64,000 nucleotides of DNA from Halosimplex salinum. Lineage in GTDB: Archaea; Halobacteriota; Halobacteria; Halobacteriales; Haloarculaceae. The stretch spans positions 1 to 64,000 of the forward strand of contig NZ_QWGG01000012.1 of the NCBI RefSeq assembly GCF_003730195.1, in the 5' to 3' direction. The notes under the pieces were generated by a model. The model searched no databases and was not told the DNA's origin. It saw only the letters and a list, made by a program, of their open reading frames with translations. Made by a program: the position numbers and the translations under genes. This document shows, one piece after another, positions 35,809 through 44,374 of the stretch; the first letter of the stretch is position 1; every line of letters begins with the position of its first letter.

Positions 35809-36291
35809 TCACTCGACTCCGAACGGGCTCGCCGACTCGGTCCAGGCCCACCCCGGGAGTCGCGTCTGGAAGCCCGCCGCCAGCGCGGCGTCGAGGTCGT
35901 CGAGCCCCGCCGGGTCGTCGGCGTCGGCCTCGGTCAGCACGTCCGCGTAGTGGAACGTCGCTTCGCCCAGCAGTCGCAGCGGCTGGGTTCCGGCGACCAT
36001 CCCGGCGAGTTCCCGGCCGAGGAGTTCGTCGACGACGAATCCGGGGTAGTCGTCCTCGACGTCGAGTTCGCGCAGGAGGCGGACGAGCGCGGCGACGTTG
36101 ACCGCCAGGTCGCCGTCCGCGAACACCTCGTCGACGGCGTCGCGGTACTGGTCCGGGCTCACCTCGGCGACGTCCGCGTCGAACCGCTCGGCCAGTTCGG
36201 CGCGGGTCTCGTTGAGCAGTGCGACGACGACCGGTGCCCGCTCGCGGACCCACTCGCGCTCCGCGGCGACGACGGCGGGTGTCAGGTGCAT
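35809..36291 (-). CDS. Haloarchaeal hypothetical protein
   Basis: 160 residues, acidic, mainly helical: MHLTPAVVAAEREWVRERAP at the start, VNVAALVRLLRELDVEDDYP in the middle, LPGWAWTESASPFGVE at the end. No catalytic motif, signal or membrane segment is visible. The start at 36291 was chosen over a 30-codon basic extension. An A+T-rich TTATAAAAG (complement of 36332-36340) lies about 45 bp upstream as a possible promoter. Confidence 0.65.
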   Translation of the reverse strand: MHLTPAVVAAEREWVRERAPVVVALLNETRAELAERFDADVAEVSPDQYRDAVDEVFADGDLAVNVAALVRLLRELDVEDDYPGFVVDELLGRELAGMVAGTQPLRLLGEATFHYADVLTEADADDPAGLDDLDAALAAGFQTRLPGWAWTESASPFGVE

Positions 36292-36332
36292 ACCGGTCCG
36301 TCTCGTCGGAACGCCTACTGTTTTGCGAAGGC

Positions 36333-36340
36333 TTTTATAA
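36333..36340. promoter_or_regulatory. Shared TATA region upstream of aCPSF1
   Basis: TTTTATAA readable as a TATA box in both directions. Toward the minus-strand hypothetical gene it gives a short leader; toward aCPSF1 it would give a leader of about 175 bases, long for a haloarchaeon. Confidence 0.4.
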
Positions 36341-36537
36341 CGCCGCGGGTTTACACCGATGTAAGCCGGTTTTCCGGACACTTCCGTTTAGGGTCCGGAG
36401 TGGACTACGCCAGTAGGAAAACCGCCTATGAATATTGCTTCCAGATCCCGGCAGGCGAGCCTCGACGTGCGGGGCGGCGAGCGTGCGGACGTTCACCGCC
36501 CCCGGCAACCGGCCGGTCCGACCCTGTTTTCGCAGCT

Positions 36538-38457
36538 ATGAGTCAAGTAGACAAGCAACTCGACGATATCAGAGCAGAGATCGAACAGGAAGTTCCGAAC
36601 GAAATCTCCATCACGGAGGTCTCCTACGAGGGGCCGGAACTGGTCGTGTACACCCGCGACCCGAAGACCTTCGCGAGCAACGGCGACCTCATCCGAAAGC
36701 TCGCCTCGAAGCTCCGCAAGCGGATCACCGTCAGGCCCGACCCGTCGGAGCTCTCCGAACCGGACGACGCCCGGTCGGTCATCGAGGGGATCATCCCCGA
36801 GGACGCTGGCGTCACGGACCTCGACTTCCACCACGACACCGGCGAGGTCGTCGTCGAAGCCCAGAAACCCGGCATGGTGATCGGGCGCCACGGATCGACG
36901 CTCAGGGAGATCACGCAGGAAGTGGGGTGGACGCCGGAAGTGGTCCGCACGCCGCCCATCGAGTCCTCGACGGTCAAGAACGTCCGTAACTTCCTCAAGC
37001 AGGAACGCGACGAGCGTCGCGACATCCTCGAACGGATCGGTCGCCAGATCCACCGCGAGGAGATGTCCGACGACGAGTGGGTCCGCATCACGACGCTGGG
37101 TTGCTGTCGCGAGGTCGGCCGCGCGGCCTTCATCCTCTCGACGCCCGAGACGCGCGTGCTGATCGACTGCGGCGACAAGCCGGGCGCGGAAGACGAGGTG
37201 CCGTACCTCCAGGTGCCCGAAGCGCTCGGCTCAGGACCGAGTTCGCTCGACGCGGTCGTGCTCACGCACGCCCACCTCGACCACTCGGCGCTCGTCCCGC
37301 TCCTGTTCAAGTACGGCTACGACGGTCCCATCTACTGCACGGAGCCCACCCGCGACCTGATGGGTCTCCTGACGCTGGACTACCTCGACGTGGCCGCCAA
37401 GGAGGGGCGCACGCCGCCCTACGAGTCCGAGATGGTCCGCGAGGCGATCAAACACACCATCCCGCTGGAGTACGGGGACGTGACCGACATCGCGCCGGAC
37501 ATCAAGCTCACGCTCCACAACTCCGGGCACATCCTCGGGTCGGCCATCTCCCACTTCCACATCGGGGACGGCCTCTACAACGTCGCTTTCTCCGGCGACA
37601 TCCACTACGACGACACCCGCCTGTTCAACGGCGCCGTCAACGAGTTCCCCCGCGTGGAGACGCTCGTCCTCGAGTCGACCTACGGCGGTCGGAACGACTA
37701 CCAGACCGACCAGGCCGACTCCGAGCGCAAACTCAAGGAGGTCATCAGCGAGACGGTCGAGAACGACGGGAAGGTGCTCATCCCCGCCTTCGCGGTCGGG
37801 CGCTCCCAGGAGATCATGCTCGTGCTCGAAGAGGCGATGCGGAAGGGAGATATCCCCGAGGTGCCCGTCCACCTCGACGGGATGATCTGGGAGGCGACGG
37901 CGATCCACACCACCTACCCCGAGTACCTCCGCGACGACCTCCGTGACCGGATCTTCCACGAGGACGAGAACCCGTTCCTCGCCGACCAGTTCAACCACAT
38001 CGACGGCGGCCAGGAGGAGCGCCAGGAGATCGCCGACGGCGGCCCCTGTATCATCCTCTCGACCTCCGGGATGGTCGAAGGCGGCCCCATCATGTCCTGG
38101 CTCCGCCACGTCGGCGGCGAGTCGGACGGGAAGATGGTGTTCGTCGGCTACCAGGCCCAGGGGACGCTCGGCCGTCGCATCCAGAACGGCTGGGACGAGA
38201 TCCCGATCAACGACGGCGGCGGACGCGCCGACACCCTCTCGCTGAACATGGACGTCGAGACCGTCGACGGCTTCTCCGGCCACGCCGACCGCCAGGGCCT
38301 GGAGAACTTCGTCCGCACGATGAACCCCCGGCCCGAGAAGGTCCTCTGTGTCCACGGCGACGAGTCCTCGACCCAGGACCTCTCCTCGGCGCTGTACCAC
38401 GAGTTCAACATGCGCACGTTCGCTCCGAAGAACCTCGAGACGTTCCGGTTCGTCTGA
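36538..38457 (+). CDS. Beta-CASP ribonuclease aCPSF1 (FttA), transcription termination factor
   Basis: 639 residues. Archaeal CPSF73-like endonuclease that cleaves nascent RNA and terminates transcription genome-wide. Two N-terminal KH domains (residues about 1-140; GMVIGRHGSTLREI is the KH GxxG loop) precede the metallo-beta-lactamase core with THAHLDHSALVP at 243-253, SGHILGSA, FSGDIHYD and the beta-CASP part (STSGMVEGGP, GFSGHADRQGL). The C-terminus ending FRFV is the dimerisation region. All metal ligands are intact. Start MSQVDKQLDDIRAEI at 36538. Confidence 0.96.
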   Translation: MSQVDKQLDDIRAEIEQEVPNEISITEVSYEGPELVVYTRDPKTFASNGDLIRKLASKLRKRITVRPDPSELSEPDDARSVIEGIIPEDAGVTDLDFHHDTGEVVVEAQKPGMVIGRHGSTLREITQEVGWTPEVVRTPPIESSTVKNVRNFLKQERDERRDILERIGRQIHREEMSDDEWVRITTLGCCREVGRAAFILSTPETRVLIDCGDKPGAEDEVPYLQVPEALGSGPSSLDAVVLTHAHLDHSALVPLLFKYGYDGPIYCTEPTRDLMGLLTLDYLDVAAKEGRTPPYESEMVREAIKHTIPLEYGDVTDIAPDIKLTLHNSGHILGSAISHFHIGDGLYNVAFSGDIHYDDTRLFNGAVNEFPRVETLVLESTYGGRNDYQTDQADSERKLKEVISETVENDGKVLIPAFAVGRSQEIMLVLEEAMRKGDIPEVPVHLDGMIWEATAIHTTYPEYLRDDLRDRIFHEDENPFLADQFNHIDGGQEERQEIADGGPCIILSTSGMVEGGPIMSWLRHVGGESDGKMVFVGYQAQGTLGRRIQNGWDEIPINDGGGRADTLSLNMDVETVDGFSGHADRQGLENFVRTMNPRPEKVLCVHGDESSTQDLSSALYHEFNMRTFAPKNLETFRFV

Positions 38458-38523
38458 GCGAGTCGAGACGTCCCGGTCCGCCCGAGTGACCGCCCGCTGG
38501 GGTCCGTGACCACACCCAGACGC

Positions 38524-38784
38524 TCAGTCGCCCTTCGCGAGCGTCGCCGCGGCGTCGTCGAGTTTCGGCCCCGCGCGGTAGAGTCGTCGTCCGTCTTCGG
38601 CCGCAGTCTCCTTCAGCAGCCAGTTCTCCGCCGCCATCGTCGTCAGAACGTCCCGGACGGTCCGTTCCGCGGGGTCGTCGACGTCGACCTCGAGGTAGAC
38701 GTCCGACACCGCGAACTCGTCCATCCGGCACGCCAACTGCAGCGCCGCGTTCCAGATCCGGTCTCGTTTCGTGTGCGTTGCCAT
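38524..38784 (-). CDS. Small winged-helix-like haloarchaeal protein
   Basis: 86 residues. TKRDRIWNAALQLACRMDEF, then DVYLEVDVDDPAERTVRDVL and a wing-like LLKETAAEDGRRLYRAG give a helix-turn-helix pattern resembling small haloarchaeal DNA-binding proteins. Codon third positions are G+C-rich as in neighbouring genes. Convergent with aCPSF1. Target unknown. Confidence 0.72.
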   Translation of the reverse strand: MATHTKRDRIWNAALQLACRMDEFAVSDVYLEVDVDDPAERTVRDVLTTMAAENWLLKETAAEDGRRLYRAGPKLDDAAATLAKGD

Positions 38785-39436
38785 TGGCTCTCAACTCCGT
38801 CTGCGGAGTCGTACCCGGTCCCCGCCGACAGCAGTGCGGTTCGACAGTTTGGGAGCATATAGTTTCTCGCATGTACCATATTACGTATGCATTAATCGGC
38901 CGATACTCCGGCCGCCCTCGCGAGTGTGGCACCCATGCGGGTCTCGAAACGGACGGGAGAACCCCTCGAAGAACGCCGCTAGCCGACGCGAGATCGCATC
39001 CACCGGAAACGGTGGTCGATTCCCGTCGTATCGAGGCGCTCCGTCGGGATCCAGTGTTGATATCCCGTCCGAAAATGAGCGTAATTTGTCACTGTCGGAT
39101 TTCGTATCTCTGTCCGTCGGCACGTCGTCGGTCACGGTCGATACTGTACGAGCGTGCGGACTCTCGACAAATTTCACAGTATTGAAGAAAAAATCAACGG
39201 TCACGGGACCGAAATCGAAGGCGCCGATGGGGCGACTGACGCGGTTCTCGGGGGGAAAACCGGTAGAGGGTTCATATGCGTGCCTATCTGAGGACTGAGG
39301 GTATTCTATCGTATCGAGTGACAGTGACCGATCGAGAAGTATATGTTGGATTATACTTCGATCATTTTCAGTCCGCTCGTCACGTATTAGGCACTGGTGG
39401 CGAGATACGAACGCCCGTGGTCATACGGAGGACATA
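38785..39436. other. 652-bp A+T-richer gene-free stretch
   Basis: Base composition is visibly lower in G+C than its surroundings, especially 38860-38900 and 39040-39380. Open frames here (for example complement of 38881-39204) have mixed third-position bases unlike local genes and no motif, so I do not call them. It may be a decayed insertion or a long regulatory region. GGAGG at 39427-39431, five bases before the next ATG, is a clear Shine-Dalgarno sequence, less common in haloarchaea. Confidence 0.6.
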
Positions 39437-39784
39437 ATGAACTGCATCCGCTGTGGTCGTCAGGCTGGGTACAATCGAGTCGTCGTCGATACGGTGTCGG
39501 GTCGGGAGCTTGGCGGCTTCTGTCGTAACTGCGAGTTCGAGGAGTTCGGGCGGGCGCTCGAGCGGTTCAGCCAGGCCGAGCGGACCTGTGTCATGTGCGA
39601 CCGCGACGGACACGTCGGGTTCGCGGCCTGGACCCCAGTTCTCAAGGGCGACGGCGAACGGGTCGTCTCGGAGGTCGAGTACGACGTCACGGACCGAACG
39701 CCCTTCCTCTGTGACGAACACCTGCACGCGGTCACGGGCGACGAGGAGAACGCCGACGAGCGTCCGGGGAGAATCCAGCGATGA
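39437..39784 (+). CDS. Small multi-CxxC zinc-finger protein
   Basis: 115 residues with CxxC pairs at Cys3/Cys6 (CIRC), Cys29/Cys32 (CRNC) and CVMC near residue 51, plus a fourth half-site FLCDEHLH. This suggests two treble-clef or ribbon zinc sites. I do not recognise a named family. A good Shine-Dalgarno precedes it. Its stop overlaps the next small gene by four bases (ATGA), so these are cotranscribed. Confidence 0.75.
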   Translation: MNCIRCGRQAGYNRVVVDTVSGRELGGFCRNCEFEEFGRALERFSQAERTCVMCDRDGHVGFAAWTPVLKGDGERVVSEVEYDVTDRTPFLCDEHLHAVTGDEENADERPGRIQR

Positions 39785-39942
39785 GCTTCGCCGAACGGGC
39801 GCTCGGGATCCAGGAACACCAGCTCGTCCCCGCGGAGATGGACGGTTCGTCGGTGACGCTGTGGCGGTGTCTGGACTGCGACCGCGAGTACCGGTGTGCG
39901 AGCGAGTTCCTGGACGAAGCCTGTGGTCCCGTCAGGGAGTGA
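39781..39942 (+). CDS. Small zinc-ribbon-like protein (53 aa)
   Basis: Too short for usual gene calls but supported by an ATGA overlap with the preceding gene and by content: MSFAERALGIQEHQLVPAEM then WRCLDCDREYRCASEF, a CxxC followed by another Cys, ending VRE. G+C-rich third positions match local genes. Role unknown; probably acts with the adjacent zinc-finger protein. Confidence 0.7.
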   Translation: MSFAERALGIQEHQLVPAEMDGSSVTLWRCLDCDREYRCASEFLDEACGPVRE

Positions 39943-39946
39943 CACC

Positions 39947-40192
39947 ATGGCATCAGGTGAAACGGACCGGATCACGAACTGCTCTGTCTACCCCTACGAC
40001 GGCGAACTCGTCGTCGAACTCACCGGTGTCGACGAGGACGGGATCATCGTCGTCGTCAGCTACGAGTTCGATGCCCCCGGAGACGCCTCGGTCGTCGAAC
40101 CGAAAGGGACCGTCGACCCCGACCACGTCCCCCACGTCCGGGACGGACTGGCGGACGAGGGGTACGAGTGGCAGGGTCGCACGAAGTCGTAA
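39947..40192 (+). CDS. Haloarchaeal hypothetical protein (81 aa)
   Basis: 81 residues, acidic, predicted beta-rich: ITNCSVYPYDGELVVELTGV and IIVVVSYEFDAPGDASVVEP. It follows the 53-residue gene by four bases, so it belongs to the same transcript. No motif recognised. Confidence 0.65.
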   Translation: MASGETDRITNCSVYPYDGELVVELTGVDEDGIIVVVSYEFDAPGDASVVEPKGTVDPDHVPHVRDGLADEGYEWQGRTKS

Positions 40193-40242
40193 CGAGGCGC
40201 CGACACGCAAGACATTTGCTCCCCGCCCGCGACCCGACGGCC

Positions 40243-40662
40243 GTGTCTCGACGCGTCACCGACCGCTTCGGACCCCGGCCCCGCCTCGCGTTCGGCGGCC
40301 TCGTCGCCGCCGTCGCGACCGCGGGGAGCCTCTACTTCTCGCTGGGCCTCGGCCTCGTTCCCTGCGAACTGTGCTGGTACCAGCGGATCCTGATGTACCC
40401 GCTCGTGGTCGTCTTCGGCGTCGCGCTCGCCGAGGACCGCCCCGGCGTCTACCGGACGGTGCTACCCCTGTCCGCGGTCGGGGTCGCGCTCGCCGCGTAC
40501 CACTCCTGGCTCCAGGTGAGCGGCGGCGGACAGTGTTCGCCCGGCGGTGGCTGTTCGGTCGTGCAGTTGCGGGTGGTCGGGCTCTCGATCCCGAACCTCT
40601 CGCTGATCGCCTTCCTCCTGATTACGGCGACGGCCGCAACGCTCTGGCTGCACGAGCAGTGA
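40243..40662 (+). CDS. DsbB-like disulfide bond formation protein
   Basis: 139 residues, four membrane segments. The first outer loop carries VPCELCWYQR with Cys41 and Cys44; the second carries GGGQCSPGGGC with Cys98 and Cys104, the two redox pairs that pass electrons from DsbA-type oxidases to quinone. GTG start at 40243 gives the normal length; an upstream frame overlaps the previous gene. It closes a run of three small genes, two of them Cys-rich. No DsbA gene is seen nearby. Confidence 0.9.
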   Translation: MSRRVTDRFGPRPRLAFGGLVAAVATAGSLYFSLGLGLVPCELCWYQRILMYPLVVVFGVALAEDRPGVYRTVLPLSAVGVALAAYHSWLQVSGGGQCSPGGGCSVVQLRVVGLSIPNLSLIAFLLITATAATLWLHEQ

Positions 40663-40696
40663 CGCCCAAGCGGCGTCACCCGCCCCGCAGCGAGTC

Positions 40697-41290
40697 TCAG
40701 ACCCGGTCCTCGTAGCCGAGCTGATCGTCGAACTCGGCCTCGAGTTCGTCGAGTTCCGACTCGAGTTCCGCGATGCGGTTCTGGAGGCGCCGGAACTCGA
40801 CGCTGTCCTCGAGCGCCGAGGGGTGTTTCTCGACTTCGAGCACGTTGCGCTTGACCCGGAGGGTGCTGAGCTCCCGCTGTGTCTCGTCGTACTCCTCGAG
40901 CAGTTCCAGTCGTTCGACGGTCTCGACGAGGTCGTCGCGGTCGACGGGCTTGACGAGGTAGTCGTCGCAGTCGATCGTGACGATGTCGAAGTCGGGGTCG
41001 ACTGCCGTGACGAGCGCGACCTGACAGTCGACGTTGCGCGCCCGGATCTCCGCGAGCACCTCGTCGCCCGAGCGGTCCGGCATCCGCCGGTCCAGCAGGA
41101 CGACGTCCACGTCGTCGTCCACCGCCGCGAGCGCGGCCTCACCGCTCTCGACCGTCCTGACCGCGTACCCGAGCGGTTCGAGGTACAGCGCGAACGACTC
41201 GCGGACCACCTCCTCGTCGTCGACGACGAGCACCGTCGTCACCTCGTCCACCGTCGGACCCTGCGTTTCGGTCTCCCCACCGTTCGGCAT
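40697..41290 (-). CDS. HalX-domain response regulator
   Basis: 197 residues. The receiver domain has the acidic pair in VLVVDDEE, the phospho-acceptor Asp67 in LLDRRMPDRSG and the Lys in DYLVKPVDRD. The C-terminal HalX domain (from about 125) is a long coiled coil, LQNRIAELESELDELEAEFD. There is no DNA-binding domain, so output is probably by protein contact. No histidine kinase gene adjoins. Convergent with dsbB. Confidence 0.9.
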   Translation of the reverse strand: MPNGGETETQGPTVDEVTTVLVVDDEEVVRESFALYLEPLGYAVRTVESGEAALAAVDDDVDVVLLDRRMPDRSGDEVLAEIRARNVDCQVALVTAVDPDFDIVTIDCDDYLVKPVDRDDLVETVERLELLEEYDETQRELSTLRVKRNVLEVEKHPSALEDSVEFRRLQNRIAELESELDELEAEFDDQLGYEDRV

Positions 41291-41450
41291 TGGAAATCAG
41301 TATGACACTCCGAGTGAAAAATGTGTGCGTCTCGGAACCGACCGGGCCGGTGTCGCGGACGCCTCCGATTCCGCCGGTGACGACCGTCGAAGACCGGAAG
41401 GCGCTTCCGCGACCCAACCGGTTAACACCCGCCGGTCACACTCGTACGGT

Positions 41451-42428
41451 ATGGAGTACGTTCGACTCGGCTCGACGGGACTGCAAGTATCGCCCATCTG
41501 TCTCGGCACGTGGCGCTTCGGCCTCGAACACGAGGACAGCGGCGTCATGGAGACCGACCGCGAGGAGGCTCACGAACTCCTCGACGCGCTGGAGGAACGC
41601 GGCGGCAACTTCATCGACACCGCGAACGGCTACGGCGAGGGCCGCAGCGAGAAGTGGATCGGCGAGTGGCTCGCCGAGCGCGACCGCGAGGACTACGTGA
41701 TCGCCTCGAAGTGCTTCTGGTCGGACGTCTCGCGCTTCCAGGAGAACCTCTCGAAGAAGAACGTCAAGGCGGAAGTCGAGGGCTCGCTGGAGAAGCTGCA
41801 GACGGACTACCTCGACATCCTCTACCTGCACCGCTTCGACGACGAGACGCCCATCGAGCACACCCTGCGCGCGCTCGACGACCTGATCTCCGAGGGCAAG
41901 GTCCACTACGTGGGCATCTCCTCGTGTGACGCCTGGAAGCTCACCAAGGGGCTCTGGCAGGCGGACGTGAACAACTACGAGGCGTTCACGGTCACCCAGC
42001 CCCAGTACTCGGCGACCTACCGGGACCCCGTCTCGGAGTACCTGGACGTCTGCGCCGACCAGGACCTCGCGGTGTGTCCGTACTCCCCGCTCCACGGCGG
42101 CTTTCTCACCGGGAAGTACGAGCGCGTCGGCGACGGCGAGGTGAAGACGCCGGACGGGTCGCGCGGCGACCTCGACGAGCACTTCACGGACTGGTATCTC
42201 GACGACCAGGCGTGGGACGTGCTGGACGAGATCCGCGCGGTCGCGGACGAGGTCGACGCGACGCCCGCGCAGGTGTCCCTGCGCTGGCTCATGGACCACG
42301 AGCGGTTCACCTGCGTCCCGATCATCGGCGCCCGAACCGTCGACCAGCTGGACGAGAACCTCGACGCCGTCGAGGTCGAACTCTCGGACGACCAGTGGGA
42401 GCGCATCGACGCCGCGACCGACGCCTGA
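41451..42428 (+). CDS. Aldo/keto reductase
   Basis: 325 residues, TIM-barrel NAD(P)H-dependent reductase of the YajO/Kv-beta-like group. MEYVRLGSTGLQVSPICLGTW is the family start; the tetrad is Asp in FIDTANGYGEG, Tyr in the same word, Lys in VIASKCFW and His in LYLHRFD. VPIIGARTVDQLDENL is the cofactor phosphate-binding segment. Substrate unknown. Divergent from the HalX gene. Confidence 0.9.
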   Translation: MEYVRLGSTGLQVSPICLGTWRFGLEHEDSGVMETDREEAHELLDALEERGGNFIDTANGYGEGRSEKWIGEWLAERDREDYVIASKCFWSDVSRFQENLSKKNVKAEVEGSLEKLQTDYLDILYLHRFDDETPIEHTLRALDDLISEGKVHYVGISSCDAWKLTKGLWQADVNNYEAFTVTQPQYSATYRDPVSEYLDVCADQDLAVCPYSPLHGGFLTGKYERVGDGEVKTPDGSRGDLDEHFTDWYLDDQAWDVLDEIRAVADEVDATPAQVSLRWLMDHERFTCVPIIGARTVDQLDENLDAVEVELSDDQWERIDAATDA

Positions 42429-42748
42429 CACGCTCCGCAGTCAGACTTCTCCCGTTCGGTGGCACCACCGCCGGTGCCGGCCGGATGTCTCGCTGTGACC
42501 GGGTTCCGGGCGGCGATACCACCTCCGCCGGACGCCGTCGATAACACGTCGTATAACCGGCGGTATCGGGCGGTTATCGGATACGAACGGTCCCTGTATC
42601 GGGCGGTTACCGGGTACGAGCGGGCCCTGTCTCGGAACGCCGAGCCGATCGCGTCACTGCGGTCGGACGGCCCGGAATGCGATCGCTACGCCTGGAACGG
42701 TGAACATACACACTCAATTACAATCTAGGGGTACTGCCAACGAGAGGT
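42429..42748. other. 320-bp gap with a 33-bp direct repeat
   Basis: Two adjacent 33-bp units at 42564-42596 and 42597-42629 begin TATCGGGCGGTTA and end CCCTG, differing at a few positions. In one frame they encode YRAVxGYERxL twice, but I see no gene. The A+T-rich last 40 bases (AATTACAATCTAGG near 42716) probably hold the promoter for the next gene, the first of the glycan locus. Confidence 0.65.
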
Positions 42749-44374
42749 ATGGTCACGAATTCAGGTGGGATGGACTGCCTCGTCGTCGGGCTGGACGCGG
42801 CGTGTCGGCGAGTCCTCGACCCACTGTTCGACCGGGGTGTCACACCCACGCTCGAATCGGTGTTCGAGCGCGGGACCAGTGGGCCACTCACCTCACAGAT
42901 ACCGCCGTGGACGCCGAGCGCGTGGCCCTCCCTGTTCACCGGTACCAACCCCGGGCGCCACGGCCTGTTCGACTTCCTCGCGTTCGACGGGTACGACTGG
43001 GACGTGGTCGACGGCACTCACCTCCGCGAGCGAGCGATATGGGAGTACCTCTCGGCCGCGGACCGCGAGAGCGTCGTCGTCAATGTGCCGGTGACCCACC
43101 CGCCACGGCCGTTCGATGGCGCGCTGATCCCGGGGTACACGGCCCCCGAGGACCCGCCCTGTCACCCCGATGGCCTCCTCGACGACGTGCGCGAGGCCAT
43201 CGGCGGGTATCGGGTCTACCCCGACGCCGACGGCGACGGGGCGGCGACCGACTACGCCGCCCACCGGGAAGTCGTCGAGATGCGCGGCGACGCGTTCCGA
43301 TACCTCGCTGACCGCTTCGAGCCGTCTCTCGGCTTCCTCCAGTTTCAGGTGACCGACACCGTGTTCCACCGCTACCCCGGCGAGTGGGACGCCGTCGAAG
43401 CGGTCTACGGGGCGGTCGACGCCGAACTCGACCGCATTCTCGAGGAGCTAGAGCCCGAGAACGTCCTGGTCGTCAGCGACCACGGCATGGGTGAGTACGA
43501 CGACTACGAGTTCCGCGTGAACGAGTTCCTCCGCGAGGAGGGGTACGTCGCGGCCAAGCGCGGCGGCGAGGGCATGCCGACGTGGGCGACGGTGCGAGAC
43601 AGCCGTCTGAAAGACGGCGAGACGGGCGGCCCGGATCGGGGTGCGCTCGACGACCTCGTGACCGGACTGGCCCGCGTCGGCATCACGACCCAGCGGGTCG
43701 TGCGCGCTCTCGACGCGCTGAACCTGACCGACGCGGTCGGCCGGGTCGTCCCCTCGTCGGTGGCAGAGTCGGGCGCCGAACAGGTCGACTTCCCCGCCTC
43801 GACGGCCTTCTGCCGCTCCCGGAGCGAACTCGGCATCCGGATCAACCTCGAGGGCAGGGAGCCGAACGGCCAGGTCTCCCCCGAAGCGTACGAGCACGTC
43901 CGCTCGGACCTCATCGACCTGCTCTCGGGCGTTCGGACGCCCGACGGCGATCCGGTGTTCGAGGAGGTCGCCCGGCGCGAGGCGTACTTCGAGGGGCCGG
44001 CGGCCGAGGACGCCGTCGACATCGTCCTCGTCCCGGACGGCTTCGAGCAGTTCCTCTCGGCTCGGCTCGGCGACGGGGTGTTCGGTGACCCGTCCGAACC
44101 GTGGAACCACAAGCGCGAGGGGGTCGTGGCGGCCGCGGGCCCCGGATTCGATACGGACGCCTCGCTGACGGAGGCGCACCTCTACGACGTGGCGCCGACG
44201 ATTCTGGCGCTGTTCGACCTGCCGCGGGCCGACCGGATGGACGGCGGCGTCCTCCCGATCGCGGACGCCGCCGGCGTCCGCGAGTACGACGACGTGGAAC
44301 CGGTCGACGCCACCGCGCGGGACGGGGCGGTCGAAGCACGACTCGCAGATCTGGGCTACATCGAACACACATGA
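42749..44374 (+). CDS. Alkaline-phosphatase-superfamily phosphodiesterase/transferase
   Basis: 541 residues, type I phosphodiesterase/nucleotide pyrophosphatase-like. Asp in VVGLDAACR, nucleophile region PPWTPSAWPSLFTGTNPGRHG, metal ligands in FQVTDTVFHRYP and VVSDHGMGEYDD, and a late PWNHKREG. No signal or membrane segment, so it acts in the cytoplasm. Such genes recur in haloarchaeal polysaccharide loci, where they may cleave or transfer phosphate-linked groups on nucleotide sugars or glycolipids (inference). Stop overlaps the next gene (ATGA). Confidence 0.82.
   Translation: MVTNSGGMDCLVVGLDAACRRVLDPLFDRGVTPTLESVFERGTSGPLTSQIPPWTPSAWPSLFTGTNPGRHGLFDFLAFDGYDWDVVDGTHLRERAIWEYLSAADRESVVVNVPVTHPPRPFDGALIPGYTAPEDPPCHPDGLLDDVREAIGGYRVYPDADGDGAATDYAAHREVVEMRGDAFRYLADRFEPSLGFLQFQVTDTVFHRYPGEWDAVEAVYGAVDAELDRILEELEPENVLVVSDHGMGEYDDYEFRVNEFLREEGYVAAKRGGEGMPTWATVRDSRLKDGETGGPDRGALDDLVTGLARVGITTQRVVRALDALNLTDAVGRVVPSSVAESGAEQVDFPASTAFCRSRSELGIRINLEGREPNGQVSPEAYEHVRSDLIDLLSGVRTPDGDPVFEEVARREAYFEGPAAEDAVDIVLVPDGFEQFLSARLGDGVFGDPSEPWNHKREGVVAAAGPGFDTDASLTEAHLYDVAPTILALFDLPRADRMDGGVLPIADAAGVREYDDVEPVDATARDGAVEARLADLGYIEHT

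Noticed and set aside
38881-39204. A 107-codon minus-strand ORF in the A+T-richer gap
   Set aside because: Third-position base use does not fit local genes, no motif, no promoter at the start; left as unannotated sequence.
39385-39425. Complement resembles a tRNA 3' end (GTTCGTATCTCGCCACCA)
   Set aside because: The T stem does not pair, the loop is not canonical, and no cloverleaf can be built upstream. At most a degenerate att-like fragment.
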